Shown here in pieces: positions 14,048 through 14,589 of a DNA stretch of 14,589 nt (position 1 is its first letter; the number at the start of each line of letters is the position of its first letter). A program made the translations under genes and the position numbers. Below the pieces are notes generated by a model, which did not search any database, had not been told where the DNA came from, and saw only the letters and a program-made list of their open reading frames with translations. Source of the DNA: an uncultured Erysipelotrichaceae bacterium (GTDB lineage Bacteria; Bacillota_I; Bacilli_A; RFN20; CAG-826); contig CADBDO010000068.1 in assembly GCA_902793515.1 (NCBI GenBank), forward strand, positions 1 to 14,589. The letters are read 5' to 3'.

Positions 14048-14589
14048 TGAACTATCCTTTCGCCAAACACATATATGAATTCGTGATCCTCGGATCTCGC
14101 TTCATCGGCCTCGTGATTCCTTTCGACGACGAAAAGGAAATCGGAGGCCTTTTGGCTAAAGTGAGGGAAGAGTATCCGAAAGCGACGCATTACCCTTACG
14201 CTGCAAGGCTCCTTCCTTTCGAAAGATGCAGCGACGAAGGTGAGCCTGCTAGAAGCACAGGCCTCCCTCTCCTCGAAATCCTTAGAGGCAGAGAAGTGGA
14301 CCATGTCCTTCTTGTCGTCGTCCGTTATTTCGGTGGAACCAAGCTTGGCTTAGGAAGGCTCACGAGAACTTATCGCGACGTTGGCCTAAAAGCGGTGGAA
14401 GAGACCGATATGGCTGACTTAGTTGAAGGATATGAAGCAACCCTCTCCATGGGCTACAGCGACTATTCCTCCTTCGAAAAGGAATGCGAACGCTTAGGAG
14501 TCGCCATTAGCGACGCCACATTTTTAGAGAATGTTTCTCTAAAGGTCTCTGGCGATGCTAAGATAGTTAAGCCTCTGATTGAGAAGCAC
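14047..14589 (+). CDS. YigZ/IMPACT family protein (C-terminus beyond the window)
   Basis: The frame is open for 181 codons to the right edge. The start ATG overlaps the preceding stop as TAATG, so translation is probably coupled to the giant gene; no strong ribosome site is seen. The N-terminal domain shows the UPF0029/IMPACT pattern: KATHYPYAARL, SDEGEPARSTGLPLLEIL and VVVRYFGGTKLGLGRLTRTY (in YigZ typically DDGEP and RYFGG-KLG). A second, DUF1949-like domain follows from about residue 135. Family members are about 200-210 aa, so few residues are missing. YigZ-type proteins are cytoplasmic with no firmly assigned role in bacteria; the eukaryotic relative IMPACT acts in translational control. 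Adjacency to a giant surface protein is not a known association. Confidence 0.9.
   Translation, partial: MNYPFAKHIYEFVILGSRFIGLVIPFDDEKEIGGLLAKVREEYPKATHYPYAARLLPFERCSDEGEPARSTGLPLLEILRGREVDHVLLVVVRYFGGTKLGLGRLTRTYRDVGLKAVEETDMADLVEGYEATLSMGYSDYSSFEKECERLGVAISDATFLENVSLKVSGDAKIVKPLIEKH

Noticed and set aside
1..14589. CRISPR array, toxin-antitoxin or phage-defence island
   Set aside because: No regularly spaced DNA repeats, cas motifs, toxin-antitoxin pairs or restriction genes were seen. Vsr alone does not make a defence system, and the CPBP (Abi) label does not by itself show phage resistance.

Overview
The window looks like chromosomal DNA of a low-to-moderate GC bacterium of the Firmicutes/Tenericutes side. 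The evidence is two lipoproteins with lipoboxes, short intergenic gaps, sigma-A-type promoters, rho-independent terminators and AGGAGG-type ribosome sites. TGA ends several genes (1330-1332, 3679-3681, 6335-6337), so the code is the standard bacterial one and not the Mycoplasma code. A gut Bacilli/RF39-like lineage would fit, but that is inference.

Layout. Positions 1-1757 (+) hold a compact run: the C-terminal end of an exporter-type ABC ATPase, a lipoprotein 1 nt downstream, and a Vsr-type mismatch endonuclease overlapping it by ATGA. A bidirectional terminator follows. A four-helix membrane protein (1797-2264, -) and an InlB-repeat-like lipoprotein (2447-3655, +) diverge from a 180-bp regulatory gap. 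The lipoprotein converges on rdgB (3679-4299, -), with a shared terminator whose stem lies partly in the last rdgB codons. rdgB diverges from a GAF-domain free methionine-(R)-sulfoxide reductase (4392-4841, +). A minus-strand tRNA unit follows: an intact tRNA-Asp, then a tRNA-Gly(UCC) that has lost exactly 25 nt, from the anticodon loop into the T arm. Next is a minus-strand operon transcribed from about 7171 to 5097: a zinc-ribbon CPBP membrane protease, a TraX-family membrane protein and thioredoxin.

The right half is one very large gene (7248-14047, +). It has four N-terminal membrane helices resembling CvpA, then a long export-side region built from degenerate helical repeats. The reading frame is broken once, near 9840, so it appears as 912-aa and 1379-aa frames; a single restored base would give about 2266 aa. 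A YigZ/IMPACT-family gene starts on its stop codon (TAATG) and runs off the window.

Most noteworthy: the giant repeat protein and its single frame break; the precisely deleted tRNA-Gly; and four genes whose start codons sit 6-7 nt after a -10 box with no Shine-Dalgarno, suggesting leaderless mRNAs. No mobile element, CRISPR array or known defence system is visible; Vsr is the only DNA-modification-linked enzyme.
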